Part shown: piece after piece, positions 9,245 through 17,155 of the stretch | How the letters are laid out: the number at the start of each line of letters is the position of its first letter | Numbering within the stretch: position 1 is the stretch's first letter | Assembly: GCF_009806575.1 (NCBI RefSeq) | Contig: NZ_CP047095.1 | Location: 910,001-974,000, forward strand | Direction: 5' to 3' | Source: Rossellomorea marisflavi | Lineage (GTDB): Bacteria > Bacillota > Bacilli > Bacillales > Bacillaceae_B | Length of the DNA: 64,000 bases | Notes under the pieces: generated by a model | What the model saw: the letters and a program-made list of their open reading frames with translations, nothing else | What the model was told of the DNA's origin: nothing | Database searches by the model: none | Translations under genes and position numbers: made by a program

Positions 9245-9383
9245 ATTTTATCCCCCTTCCTCTCTAATTTTAGTATACCCTTTGCCAAATTAAATGACGA
9301 TGTCCTTATTACTGAAGTATTATCTCCCTTCAGAACCTTCCAAATATATGGTAATATTTATATATAAAGCGACGGAGGGGAGC

Positions 9384-9569
9384 GTGCATGATATGGTCTC
9401 ATGGTTAGTTGCCATCATGATTCCACTTGGACTCATCACCCTGGTTATCATCCGTAAGAGAAAGGAACAGCCGTCGACCCGGTTTATGATCTGGTGGATT
9501 GCTGCCGTCACGGTGTGGGGCGTGATTAGCATCAATCTTGTGCCATGGTTGATTGGTAGAGTGCTATAG
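9384..9569 (+). CDS. Small two-helix membrane protein
   Basis: 61 residues from GTG 9384, which has GGAGG five bases upstream (9374-9378); ATG 9393 is an alternative start. Two hydrophobic segments (MVSWLVAIMIPLGLITLVII and a second near the C-terminus) are separated by the basic loop RKRKEQPSTRF. No family recognised. It is the first of three small membrane-protein genes in a row (9384, 9630, 10087). Confidence 0.55.
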   Translation: MHDMVSWLVAIMIPLGLITLVIIRKRKEQPSTRFMIWWIAAVTVWGVISINLVPWLIGRVL

Positions 9570-9629
9570 GTGGTGTGGGGCGTAGATGGATCTAACACTC
9601 TAGCAAGTGAAAGAGGGGAAGGTGATAGG

Positions 9630-9965
9630 GTGAGTAACGAACCATCAACTGAAAATATGAATATTCGTAACAAATTTCTGGCCTTCGTACTCGTGCCGAC
9701 GATCATGTCAGCAGGGGCGGGCGTCCTTTATCTGGTCTACTCATTTGGAGATATCCACGGCCAGAGCGTTTTGGCCCTGATTGCGACACCTTTTCTTTAC
9801 TGTGTATTGTATCAACCCATCTTTGAGAAGGATGAATGTATGAATGTATATGGGACCGATGGAGACTTACATTTAAAAGAGAAGCTCAAGAAACATAAAG
9901 GAACTTTGATGAAATATTGTATGGTCACGGCCATTACAGCTTTTTTTGCAATAAACATGCATTGA
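9630..9965 (+). CDS. Small membrane protein, paralogue of the next gene
   Basis: 111 residues from GTG 9630, behind GGGGAAGGTGA; the frame is open upstream to 9570 without a ribosome site. Predicted helices at about 15-35, 45-62 and 93-110. The middle has EKDECMNVYGTDGDLHLKEK followed by a short basic stretch. The next gene (10087) has the same layout and a similar VFYEDGHLNMYKK element, so the two look like an old tandem duplication. No function is known to me. Confidence 0.6.
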   Translation: MSNEPSTENMNIRNKFLAFVLVPTIMSAGAGVLYLVYSFGDIHGQSVLALIATPFLYCVLYQPIFEKDECMNVYGTDGDLHLKEKLKKHKGTLMKYCMVTAITAFFAINMH

Positions 9966-10086
9966 GGGAAGAACGTAAGGGTAGATGGTATGTAACCTGT
10001 CATACTTTTACAAAGTATCCTGTTAGTTAACGATTCCGAGACGATCATAAAGTCCAACATAGCTTTAGAGAATAGAAGGTGCTGAC

Positions 10087-10422
10087 TTGAATTCGGAGGC
10101 AAAATTAGATGTACTGTCCAGGTGGAATAAAGTAACGGCATATGAAATCATCCCGATAATCATTTCGATTATGTCAGTCACGGTCTATAGTGGAATCGTC
10201 CTTTTTGAACCCAAGCTTGAAGTCGCCATTCTTATGGTGATGATTGTCTTTGGCATGTGTGATATCTACATGCCTGTAAAAGAAAAACATGTTATGTTGA
10301 AGGTCTTTTATGAAGATGGACATTTAAACATGTATAAAAAACTAGTTACAAATAAAAGGATATTGATATCGTACATCCACGCATTATTATTTCCCGTCTT
10401 GGTTGCGCTCCTCACACACTAA
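10087..10422 (+). CDS. Small membrane protein, paralogue of the preceding gene
   Basis: 111 residues, the same length as its neighbour. TTG start at 10087 behind GAAGGTG. Helices at about 20-40, 43-62 and 93-109, with an internal MPVKEKHVMLKVFYEDGHL element that matches the preceding gene in position and pattern. 121 bases separate the two genes and no terminator is seen between them. Function unknown. Confidence 0.6.
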   Translation: MNSEAKLDVLSRWNKVTAYEIIPIIISIMSVTVYSGIVLFEPKLEVAILMVMIVFGMCDIYMPVKEKHVMLKVFYEDGHLNMYKKLVTNKRILISYIHALLFPVLVALLTH

Positions 10423-10545
10423 TTGCATGAAAATAACCCTTAGGAAAAGCTGCGATCTTCATTATTTTTCTGCTGAATCCGGTAAATAGGCGGACTGTAC
10501 GCATAAGTATAGGTTAAAAGAAAAATCCGAAAGAGGGGTCAACGC

Positions 10546-10782
10546 ATGAACGAACCAGGTGGAAAGACATTCACGACGATTGTAGGCTGGGTGGCTGCGG
10601 TTGCGGCCATGTTGATGGCGTCCATGGTGCTTGCGCTGGTTGCACTGGTGGCTGGATTTATCCTCTGGCATCACTTCAGGGACCGCAAGATGGGGGGAGC
10701 CCTGATGATTGCTTCTGTTCTTAGTGTGGTGCTGGCATATGCGATCGGGTTTTTGTTGGTTTATGTGATGAGTGTGAGTTGA
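10546..10782 (+). CDS. Small membrane protein
   Basis: 78 residues from ATG 10546 behind AGAGGGG. Two strongly hydrophobic, Ala/Val/Leu-rich helices (about 10-40 and 50-75) are joined by the basic turn HHFRDRKMGG. No recognised family. A strong terminator follows at 10874. The 10423-10545 gap upstream shows no gene. Confidence 0.65.
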   Translation: MNEPGGKTFTTIVGWVAAVAAMLMASMVLALVALVAGFILWHHFRDRKMGGALMIASVLSVVLAYAIGFLLVYVMSVS

Positions 10783-10873
10783 TGCAGGGAGTAAGGGATG
10801 ATTATGGAACTGGATCATAGCGAGGTTGTGAAGTAAGAAGGTAATGAATTGTATCTGTTTTCCTGTAACGCGT

Positions 10874-10910
10874 AAAAAGGATCCGATAGCAGCATCGGAT
10901 CCTTTTGTTT
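10874..10910. terminator. Bidirectional terminator
   Basis: A perfect 13-bp stem (10875-10887 with 10894-10906) and a 6-base loop, with A-run and T-run flanks. It serves the converging genes at 10546 (+) and 10909 (-). Confidence 0.9.
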
Positions 10911-11577
10911 ATTTCCACTCAAGAATACCTGTTAAATCGTCATACTCCGCATCCGGCTCCAGTCCGAGCTGCTCGGTGGGGACGTGGCCGCGGTTGATCC
11001 AGGCGGTGTGGAAGCCGAAGTTCTTGGCGCCGGAGATGTCCCAGCCGTTGGAGGACATGAAGAGTACTTCCTCGCGCGTGACATTGAGCTCCTTGAGGGC
11101 ATGGGTGTAGGCGGCGGGAGCGGGCTTGAACTGCTTGACGTCATCTACGCTCAGGACCGAGTCGAAATGGTGAGCGAGACCGGCGTTTTCGATCAGGCTG
11201 TCGAGCATATGCTGCGTGCCGTTCGACAGGATCACGAGCTCCTTGTCCTTCAGCTCTTGGAGGACGCCCTCGACTTCAGAGTAGTGGGTGAGGTGGGTGT
11301 AGTCGTCGATCAATTCGTCTTCTGCTTCCGTCGTCCATTCGGCTCCGTTTTCCATGAGGGCATAGCGGAGGGACTCACGGGTGACCGTGACAAAGTCTTC
11401 GTATGTGCCCATCACTTGTCTCAGGAAGAAATAATTGAGCTGTTTTTTCCTCCACGATTGGCTGATGGCTTCGCCTTTGTCAGGGAAGTGTTTGTTGCAC
11501 GTGTCCTGCACGGAATGGACGTCAAAGAGTGTGCCATAGACGTCGAATATGAATGCTTTGATGGTTGGCTTGGTCAT
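10909..11577 (-). CDS. HAD-superfamily (S)-2-haloacid dehalogenase-like hydrolase
   Basis: 222 residues from ATG 11577 behind AAAGGAG; the frame is open much further upstream, which is fortuitous. HAD motif I is FIFDVYGTLFDVHS with the nucleophilic Asp. Motif II is VILSNGT. A Lys follows in DVKQFKPAPAAY, and motif IV is MSSNGWDISGAKNFGF. The SSNGWD..GA..FG..T.W.NR ending is characteristic of type II haloacid dehalogenases. These hydrolyse 2-haloalkanoates; many genome copies act on other or unknown substrates, so substrate is uncertain. Monocistronic. Confidence 0.88.
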   Translation of the reverse strand: MTKPTIKAFIFDVYGTLFDVHSVQDTCNKHFPDKGEAISQSWRKKQLNYFFLRQVMGTYEDFVTVTRESLRYALMENGAEWTTEAEDELIDDYTHLTHYSEVEGVLQELKDKELVILSNGTQHMLDSLIENAGLAHHFDSVLSVDDVKQFKPAPAAYTHALKELNVTREEVLFMSSNGWDISGAKNFGFHTAWINRGHVPTEQLGLEPDAEYDDLTGILEWK

Positions 11578-11719
11578 GGGGATCGGCTCCTTTGGTGTAA
11601 TACTTCTATTTTTCCCTGTTTGGGTGGTGGTAAACAGGACGGAAAGCTGAAAAGGGTGTAGTGGAAGGACATGGTTATGCTTTATACTTTTATTACCAGT
11701 GTGTAAAGGGGAGGGTATG

Positions 11720-12154
11720 ATGGTTTTTTCGTCAAAGAGATGGTTTCCGATTTTCCTGGTGGCGTTTGTTCTCACGATGGTGTCGATCTGGATGAATGCA
11801 CCCGGGGTCATGGCGGGTTATCCGGCAACGGCGTTCGATCTGTTGGTGACGGTGTGCTTTTTCCTCGTATGGTTTTTGTTCGGCATCCCATCAGGAATCA
11901 AAGGGGAGGGGGCATTTCTTGTATTCATCGGGGTGTATTGGGGACTGGGGCTGGTGGCGGGTTTGTTTGCCCTTTTTGCTCCATACGAGGAACTGTTGCT
12001 GTTCGGCATCTGGTACAGTGTGCCGGCCCATGGACTGGGGCTGCTGCTTGGGAATATGACGCTCCTCAAACTTGTAGCGCCGTTCGTGGGGCTTGGTGTC
12101 TCGTTGATGGGCTATGGTACAGGACGCATGCTCAGGCAGAAAAAGCCTGCGTAA
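11720..12154 (+). CDS. Four-helix membrane protein, unknown
   Basis: 144 residues from ATG 11720, spaced five bases from GGAGG (11710-11714); ATG 11717 is possible. Four hydrophobic segments (about 10-28, 38-58, 66-88, 105-132) with almost no soluble part and a short basic tail RMLRQKKPA. No family recognised. It has a strong terminator at 12181 and is divergent from the HAD gene. Confidence 0.65.
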   Translation: MVFSSKRWFPIFLVAFVLTMVSIWMNAPGVMAGYPATAFDLLVTVCFFLVWFLFGIPSGIKGEGAFLVFIGVYWGLGLVAGLFALFAPYEELLLFGIWYSVPAHGLGLLLGNMTLLKLVAPFVGLGVSLMGYGTGRMLRQKKPA

Positions 12155-12180
12155 GAATGATAAATCAAATGAGGATTCTC

Positions 12181-12212
12181 ACCCTTTTCTTCCGTGGAAA
12201 AGGGTTTTTTTT
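12181..12212 (+). terminator. Rho-independent terminator
   Basis: A perfect 9-bp stem ACCCTTTTC/GAAAAGGGT (12181-12189 with 12197-12205), then eight Ts. It ends the gene at 11720. Confidence 0.9.
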
Positions 12213-12289
12213 CGTCGACCGTACCCATTTCGGCAAGTTGACCCTATATACAGAGTAGATACATACGTTGAAATGGGAGTGGTGTGGAT

Positions 12290-13009
12290 ATGGAAGGCTG
12301 GAGTAAGTTTGAGAATGAGATTGTGGAGATGAATGTGTTCCATCATCAGGAGGATATGCGGATCTTTATCTGGATGCTGACTCATGCGACGTTCAAGACC
12401 GGGTTGCGCGTGGGGGAAGTGGAGCTGTCTTCGAGGCAGTATGTGACGTCGCTGAAGCAGCTCCAAAAGGATCTGTGGTTTTATGACGGCCGGAAGAAAG
12501 AGGTGTATTCCCTGTCCAGGATCCATCGATCTATCAAGCGGCTGGAGAAGGTGGGGGTTCTGACGACTGAAGCGTTTGCCTATGGATTGATCGTCACGCT
12601 CCGTGCCCCTGAGCATTGGAAGGCTTCTTTGCGAAATAAACGTGAAATGGATGTGAAAGGGCTGCGAAATGAAGGTGAAAACATAAAGAAGATCGTAAAG
12701 AAAGAGAAGATTGAGAAGAGATTGATGAGTACGCGCAAGCTGCAGGCGGTGACGGACTTTTTCATCCTGAAGCGGGGGAAGGGGCTCAGCGTTTCTCCTG
12801 CCGACTCCATGGCGCTGGAACGAATGTGTGAAAAGGAATCCGAAGAGGAACTGATGGCGTTCATGGAGGCGTTATTTGCCGAGAAGGGGACGATCAACAG
12901 CGCCATCTACATCGAGAAGGTGTGGGAGTCACGGAAGGAACAGGGGGATACCGTGATGGCGAAGTTCCACGAATTGTTCGATGATGTGGTTCCGCACCAT
13001 GACGCGTGA
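12290..13009 (+). CDS. Phage-type replisome organiser (G38P-like)
   Basis: 239 residues from ATG 12290, with GGGAG ten bases upstream. The N-terminal third reads as a winged-helix DNA-binding domain (MRIFIWMLTHATFKTG, QYVTSLKQLQKDLWF, SLSRIHRSIKRLEKVGVL), the layout of phage replication-initiator proteins. A Lys-rich linker (about 120-150) follows, then an acidic helical C-terminal domain. The next genes are a helicase-loader-like protein and a DnaB helicase, the same order as the organiser-loader-helicase trio of phage SPP1 (genes 38, 39, 40). The assignment rests mostly on that context. No other phage genes are nearby. Confidence 0.7.
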   Translation: MEGWSKFENEIVEMNVFHHQEDMRIFIWMLTHATFKTGLRVGEVELSSRQYVTSLKQLQKDLWFYDGRKKEVYSLSRIHRSIKRLEKVGVLTTEAFAYGLIVTLRAPEHWKASLRNKREMDVKGLRNEGENIKKIVKKEKIEKRLMSTRKLQAVTDFFILKRGKGLSVSPADSMALERMCEKESEEELMAFMEALFAEKGTINSAIYIEKVWESRKEQGDTVMAKFHELFDDVVPHHDA

Positions 13010-13301
13010 TGAACTGGGGAAGGTGTTGGAGAGGATGCAGGCGGCCTATCCGAATCAGCCCTTATCGCGGTCGATGCTGGAGGTATGGGCAGAAGAGCTG
13101 AAGAGATGCACGTATGAACGGGTGCAACAAAGGCTGACGGTGCACATTCGTGAAAGCCGATTTTTACCGAGCGTCAGTGAATTGTACGAAGAGCCTGTCG
13201 AGGAGACGCGCCTGAAGGACATGATCTTGAAATGGGAAAAGGAAGGGGCGGAACGCATTGAACAGTGTAAGGGATATCGGGCAGTACCACCCTGGGAATG
13301 A
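12999..13301 (+). CDS. Helicase loader-like protein (G39P-like)
   Basis: 100 residues from ATG 12999, overlapping the previous gene by 11 bases; an ATG at 12981 is an alternative. The N-terminal three-helix segment (MTRDELGKVLERMQAAYP, then a WAEELKRCTYERVQQRL stretch and SRFLPSVSELYE) matches the pattern of phage replicative helicase loader/inhibitor proteins, which bind DnaB-type helicases and deliver them to the initiator. The C-terminal tail is disordered-looking. It overlaps the following helicase gene by 44 bases. Slightly shorter than SPP1 G39P as I remember it (126). Confidence 0.65.
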   Translation: MTRDELGKVLERMQAAYPNQPLSRSMLEVWAEELKRCTYERVQQRLTVHIRESRFLPSVSELYEEPVEETRLKDMILKWEKEGAERIEQCKGYRAVPPWE

Positions 13302-14583
13302 GGAAAAGCTGCTGCGTCAGATCCTTGAGGCGGAAAGCATGATCCTTGGGGCCGTGCTTCTGGAGCCGGGTGTAATCGGGGACATCACCTTGGAGGAGAA
13401 GCATTTCAGCCAATGGCATAACCGGAGGATCTTCGCCGCCATGCGGGCGGTGGAGGAAAAGGGGCTGGATGTCAACCCGGTCACCCTCGTGGACGAGCTG
13501 CGGGAAGACGTTGAGCAGGTCGGCGGGGTGCAGTTCCTCTTGGAGCTTGCGGCCCATTGCCCGACGGCGGCGAATGTCGCCCACTTCGAATCCCTCGTCC
13601 TGAAGCAGTATGAGCTTTCACTCATTCGAGACTCGGCTCATGAGTTCCTCCGGGACTACACGCCGGAATCGGCCCATGATCTGTACAAGGCGCTTGCGAG
13701 CATGAAGACCCATATGACGCATCAGGAAGAGTCGAAGAAGGAATTGATGGTGGAGCTCTATGAATCTCTCTATCATGAGCGGGAAGGATTGCCGGGTGTC
13801 GCGACGGGGTTCAATTCCCTCGATGCTCTTACCGGGGGCTGGAAGGAGGGTGAGCTCATCATCCTGGCGGCGCGCCCGTCCATGGGGAAGACCGCGTTCG
13901 CGATCCAGCTGGCGTGGGAGTGCATCAAACAAGACGGCGTCGCCCTCACCTTTTCCCTGGAAATGTCTTCGCGTCAAGTGATGCAGCGCCTGCTCTCAAG
14001 CCTTACGGGCATCAATATGATGAAGTGGAATAACCCTTATAAGTACTTGACCGTCGACGAAATGCCCAAGATGCATGCAGCCCTTAACGACGTGTACAAA
14101 TCGGACTTCGAGCTGTCGCAAAATGGGATGATCACCCTCCAGGAGATGAGGCAGCAGATCCTCACCCTGAAACAGGAGCATCCCGACAAGCCGTTCCTCG
14201 TCCTCATCGACTACCTCCAGCTCATCACGGTGAAAGGCCGCTTCGACCGCCACGACCTCGCCATCGGCTACATCACGAAGGAGCTGAAGGGAATGGCCCG
14301 GGAATTCGGCATCCCGATCATTCTCCTCTCCCAGCTGTCACGGGGCGTCGAATCCAGGGAAGACAAGCGCCCGCGTCTCACCGACCTCCGCGACTCCGGC
14401 AACATCGAGCAGGATGCCGACGTCGTCCTGTTCCTCTACCGTGATGACTACTATCACACCGACACGAAGAGCGGGAGGGAAGTGGAGATCAAGATCGCCA
14501 AGAATCGTAACGGTCCGGTGGGGACGGTGAAGGTGGAGTTTATGAAGGAGTTTGGGCGGTTTGTGGGGAAGAAGGGAAGGTGA
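13258..14583 (+). CDS. Replicative DNA helicase, DnaB family
   Basis: 441 residues from TTG 13258, behind GGAAGGGGCGG. The N-terminal domain (SMILGAVLLEPGVIGDI) is followed by the RecA-like helicase domain: Walker A ARPSMGKTAFA, FSLEMSSRQVMQRLLS, Walker B PFLVLIDYLQLI, then ILLSQLSRGVESR, DLRDSGNIEQDADVVLFLYR and the arginine-finger region KIAKNRNGPVG. It should unwind DNA at the fork as a hexamer. Bacterial DnaB/DnaC usually lies near rplI; here it follows phage-like initiator and loader genes, so it is more likely the phage-type helicase of a replication module. All motifs look intact. Confidence 0.93.
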   Translation: MNSVRDIGQYHPGNEEKLLRQILEAESMILGAVLLEPGVIGDITLEEKHFSQWHNRRIFAAMRAVEEKGLDVNPVTLVDELREDVEQVGGVQFLLELAAHCPTAANVAHFESLVLKQYELSLIRDSAHEFLRDYTPESAHDLYKALASMKTHMTHQEESKKELMVELYESLYHEREGLPGVATGFNSLDALTGGWKEGELIILAARPSMGKTAFAIQLAWECIKQDGVALTFSLEMSSRQVMQRLLSSLTGINMMKWNNPYKYLTVDEMPKMHAALNDVYKSDFELSQNGMITLQEMRQQILTLKQEHPDKPFLVLIDYLQLITVKGRFDRHDLAIGYITKELKGMAREFGIPIILLSQLSRGVESREDKRPRLTDLRDSGNIEQDADVVLFLYRDDYYHTDTKSGREVEIKIAKNRNGPVGTVKVEFMKEFGRFVGKKGR

Positions 14584-14591
14584 TGGAACAC

Positions 14592-14616
14592 AAAAAAAGA
14601 CCCTGAAAACAGGGCC
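14592..14616 (-). terminator. Rho-independent terminator
   Basis: CCCTG/CAGGG stem (14601-14605 with 14610-14614) around AAAA, with an A-run at 14592-14598 that becomes the U-tract on the minus strand. It ends the gene at 14621. Confidence 0.75.
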
Positions 14617-14620
14617 GTAG

Positions 14621-15100
14621 CTAGTTGAAGCTATTGGCGAATTCCACCATCTCGCGTTGATTCGTGACAACCGGTTCACTGGTGTAGATGTCGTACGTGA
14701 GCCCGCCACTGATAAATGACAGGGTGTGATGAGGCGGATCCTCCCTGTAAAAGGCTTTGACACCGTTCTTCAGAGTGACAGCAACCGCATGGCTCTTGTT
14801 GAGGGATAGCCGGCTGCCGATGGTGACCCGGATATGGGCATGGTTGACCGTGTTGAACCACTGGAGGGTCAGTGTGTCAGGGGAGGCTTTCCCCAGTGCG
14901 ATCGTGGCGTGAAATGGGGGACGGGGGAGCTTGACCTCCATCTGTTGCTGATCTTCGAACGCAGCAACGGCATCCTCTATCCCTATATATCCGTCTTCCC
15001 GCATGTCTTCGAGCAGATCCTGTTCAGGTTTGGATTCTCCTGCAACAGTATGAGGATGGATGAAACCTAATAAAATGGAGAGAACATACCACATTTTCAT
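14621..15100 (-). CDS. Secreted hypothetical protein
   Basis: 159 residues. A short signal peptide (MKMWYVLSILLGFIHPHTVAG) with a likely cut around residue 21 and no lipobox. The mature part begins with an acidic helical stretch, followed by a beta-rich domain (FHATIALGKAS, DTLTLQWFNTV, IRVTIGSRL, AVAVTLKNGVKAFYRED) that could bind a ligand or the wall; YREDPPHHTLSF looks like the end of a DUF4367-like fold but I am not sure. Monocistronic. Confidence 0.6.
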   Translation of the reverse strand: MKMWYVLSILLGFIHPHTVAGESKPEQDLLEDMREDGYIGIEDAVAAFEDQQQMEVKLPRPPFHATIALGKASPDTLTLQWFNTVNHAHIRVTIGSRLSLNKSHAVAVTLKNGVKAFYREDPPHHTLSFISGGLTYDIYTSEPVVTNQREMVEFANSFN

Positions 15101-15145
15101 TCGTCATACCTCGTCCCTTTTTTCGTATAGGATGTCTTTTCTCCA

Positions 15146-15177
15146 TAAAAAAATACGCCCTGCTAATGGGGCGTATG
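15146..15177 (-). terminator. Rho-independent terminator
   Basis: A perfect 8-bp stem ATACGCCC/GGGCGTAT (15153-15160 with 15169-15176), with an A-run at 15146-15153 giving the U-tract for the minus-strand regulator at 15183. Confidence 0.88.
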
Positions 15178-15182
15178 GTTGA

Positions 15183-15605
15183 TCAATCAAGTGAAAGGCC
15201 GGAAGCCTTCAACACGTTCTTCTTATACATCTCTTTGACGGCCAGGGGCATCTTGCGTTCGTTCACCCATTCGTCTTTGAGCATCAGATATTCTTTGCGC
15301 ATCTCTTCGGGAAGGACCACCTCATAGAGATCGCTCAGGCGAGTGACCTTCAAGACTGCCATGATGGAAAAGAGCTGTGTTTTATTGATGGAGGTTCCCT
15401 TTCCGTTAACCATTTCGGAAATCGTTCCGACCCTCATCCCCGTCATCTCGGCCAGCTGCTTCTGGGTGACGCCCCGCTCTTTTAACAGCTCATCAAGCTT
15501 CACCACAAAGTGAGCCCCGCTCAGTTCCATCGCCGTATCCACCACGACACTGTTCATCATGCTGTGGCCGCCTTCGATCAATGTATCCACTTCAATCTTC
15601 TTCAT
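15183..15605 (-). CDS. XRE-family transcriptional regulator
   Basis: 140 residues from ATG 15605 behind GGAGAGA. An XRE helix-turn-helix occupies about residues 33-95: LDELLKERGVTQKQLAEMTG (helices 1-2), MRVGTISEMVNGKG (recognition helix), then the usual LFSIMAVLKVTRLSDLYEVV. The C-terminal 40 residues are charged and helical and may be the effector or dimer part. It likely represses its own or neighbouring genes; no operator is evident. Monocistronic. Confidence 0.9.
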   Translation of the reverse strand: MKKIEVDTLIEGGHSMMNSVVVDTAMELSGAHFVVKLDELLKERGVTQKQLAEMTGMRVGTISEMVNGKGTSINKTQLFSIMAVLKVTRLSDLYEVVLPEEMRKEYLMLKDEWVNERKMPLAVKEMYKKNVLKASGLSLD

Positions 15606-15765
15606 TTCTTCTGTCTCTCCAATCGATGTTCAATTCCCTTTGCCGGAGTTTATCATACCAATAGGCTCCTGAATATGCCACTGATGGGATTGAAGAGAGG
15701 AGGGATACAATTTTTGTCAAAAGGTGTATAGTGGAGGGAAACGAAAAAGGAGAGGGGAACGAAAC

Positions 15766-16008
15766 ATGTTCTTCAGAAAAATGACGGAGGAAGAAAAGAG
15801 GAATTCAACAAAAGCGAGTGGGAAGGCCTTTTCCGTTTTATTGATCGTCTTGTTGGGGCATTCCGTTTATACGTATGTAAAGACGTCGGAGACAGGGGCT
15901 TCATTTACGATCATGCTGGTGGGGGTGGCGGTGTTTTTTGGGAGTGATTTTCTTTATAATATGCGATCTAAGTGGCGAAATAGAGACGGAATGAGCGCTA
16001 GAAAGTAA
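15766..16008 (+). CDS. Small membrane protein
   Basis: 80 residues from ATG 15766 behind AGGAGAGGGG; the frame is open back to 15724. The protein has a charged N-terminus (MFFRKMTEEEKRNSTKASGK), two membrane helices (about 20-37 and 44-62) and a basic tail. No family recognised. Confidence 0.6.
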   Translation: MFFRKMTEEEKRNSTKASGKAFSVLLIVLLGHSVYTYVKTSETGASFTIMLVGVAVFFGSDFLYNMRSKWRNRDGMSARK

Positions 16009-16085
16009 TGATATAATCGAGAATTTGGATGGCCGTGGAAATGCGAGCAATCAGAGAATGGGTCGGAATGTTCTCATCTATACAA

Positions 16086-16117
16086 AAGAGCCTTCATGTA
16101 AAAACTGAGGGGGCTCT
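16086..16117 (-). terminator. Weak terminator-like hairpin
   Basis: AGAGCC (16087-16092) pairs with GGCTCT (16112-16117), plus an inner TCA/TGA pairing; on the minus strand it is followed by TTTTG. It lies just past the small gene at 16125. The loop is long, so this is tentative. Confidence 0.45.
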
Positions 16118-16124
16118 ATTTCAT

Positions 16125-16283
16125 TCAGCTTATTTCGTTCACTCGAAACCGGATATACTCCGCCAACACGAAAGCACCAATTAGGGCTCCTGAAATAGAA
16201 AACGTAAGAACCCTGCGGTGCCAGTTCAGGTTATGCCTCATAACGAGACCTGAAGCGAGTAAGGAAATAAAGAATGTTTTCAC
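16125..16283 (-). CDS. Small membrane protein (52 aa)
   Basis: A short reading frame of 52 codons plus stop, from GTG 16283. It has a strong AAAGGAG ribosome site eight bases upstream. The product begins MKTFFISLLASGLVMRHN and has two hydrophobic stretches (about 3-14 and 25-41) separated by WHRRV, ending in a charged tail. The strong Shine-Dalgarno, hydrophobic-polar layout and downstream hairpin support it as a real gene. Function unknown. Confidence 0.6.
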   Translation of the reverse strand: MKTFFISLLASGLVMRHNLNWHRRVLTFSISGALIGAFVLAEYIRFRVNEIS

Positions 16284-16356
16284 AGTCAATCTCCTTTCAG
16301 TTTATACATGAATGTCCTCTTAGTGTCAGTCAGTTTCTTGTTTCTATTCAGGCAAC

Positions 16357-16386
16357 AGCAAAAGCCACCCGACAATAGGTGGCTTT
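16357..16386 (-). terminator. Rho-independent terminator
   Basis: A perfect 9-bp stem AAAGCCACC/GGTGGCTTT (16361-16369 with 16378-16386); on the minus strand the stem runs into TTTTGCTG. It touches the stop codon of the SH3 gene. Confidence 0.7.
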
Positions 16387-16732
16387 ACGTTATCTTCTTA
16401 AGGCAAATATCTGGGATCCAGCCTTCTTCACCGGTATCCCTGCGGCAGAAGGTCCATTCATTCAGTTGATGCATACAGGTCAACGTTTCTCCTGCCTCCA
16501 CCGTGAGTTCATGGGCTGAATAGTCCTCGGATACCGTAGCGAAGTGGGGTCGTTTATCCTGCGAAAGGATTTGTTTCGGTACCCACCCCTTCTTTCCTGA
16601 TGGGGAGGTACAGAAGATCCAGTTGGGGTACTCGGTGTCTTCCTTTCCATAGATGACCTTGTCCCCAGTTTTTAACGTAATGGGATCCGGATAGGTGGAG
16701 TGGTGAGGCTTGATGACGACGTATTGGTTCAT
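16385..16732 (-). CDS. Cytoplasmic tandem SH3-like domain protein
   Basis: 115 residues from ATG 16732 behind AAAGGAG. Two similar halves: LKTGDKVIYG..WIFC..PSGKKGWVPKQIL (about 17-57) and VEAGETLTCM..WTFCRRDTGEEGWIPDICL (about 73-112). Each has the WxFC and GWxP pattern of SH3-like beta barrels. There is no signal peptide, so unlike cell-wall SH3b proteins it should be cytoplasmic. It is separated by about 19 bases from the membrane-protein gene upstream (16752) and is probably its operon partner. Function unknown. Confidence 0.75.
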   Translation of the reverse strand: MNQYVVIKPHHSTYPDPITLKTGDKVIYGKEDTEYPNWIFCTSPSGKKGWVPKQILSQDKRPHFATVSEDYSAHELTVEAGETLTCMHQLNEWTFCRRDTGEEGWIPDICLKKIT

Positions 16733-16751
16733 GCTTAGACTCCTTTCATGG

Positions 16752-17045
16752 TTAGCCAAAAAGGCTCCCCGTCACCAAGATGCATCCAGTGATCAGCATA
16801 AGAATTGCTGATAACAGGATCGTTGTCATGCTTTTTGCGTAGGTCCTGCCATTGTCCACCCTGGATAGTTCAGCAAATCCGGCAAGGAAGGAGAGGAGGG
16901 TAAGAACAAGGACGATGGATAATGGGTGGATATGGAGCTTGTATTCTGTAAAGGTGACGATCATGGATGATGAAGTGGCAAGGAAGAACAGGGAGATGCA
17001 GATAAGGGTTGCGATAAAGGACGCGTTGTTAAGAGTTTGGTTCAT
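16752..17045 (-). CDS. Three-helix membrane protein
   Basis: 97 residues from ATG 17045 behind a perfect TAGGAGG. The protein has three hydrophobic helices (about 9-30, 36-57 and 72-96) and the short loop ELSRVDNGRTYAKS. The reading frame extends upstream to 17159 but crosses a terminator, so that part is spurious. No family recognised. It lies 19 bases upstream of the SH3-like gene. Confidence 0.65.
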   Translation of the reverse strand: MNQTLNNASFIATLICISLFFLATSSSMIVTFTEYKLHIHPLSIVLVLTLLSFLAGFAELSRVDNGRTYAKSMTTILLSAILMLITGCILVTGSLFG

Positions 17046-17101
17046 TGAGCCTCCTAGTTTTGTTTTAGAATATATTACCACATTTGAGGATTCCGGTGGA
17101 C

Positions 17102-17142
17102 AAAAAACGCCATCTCCCTGTCTCAGGAAGATGGCGTTTTTT
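17102..17142. terminator. Bidirectional terminator
   Basis: A perfect 9-bp outer stem ACGCCATCT/AGATGGCGT (17107-17115 with 17129-17137), an inner CCTG/CAGG pairing, and A-run and T-run flanks. It ends the minus-strand XRE/DUF2975 operon. Confidence 0.9.
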
Positions 17143-17155
17143 ATAGATGAAGGTG

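Noticed and set aside
10984..11661. 225-aa plus-strand frame
   Set aside because: Antisense to the HAD dehalogenase with all its motifs; no ribosome site or family pattern.
11740..12258. 172-aa plus-strand frame overlapping the 11720 membrane protein
   Set aside because: It runs through the terminator at 12181, and the other frame has the ribosome site and hydrophobic helices.
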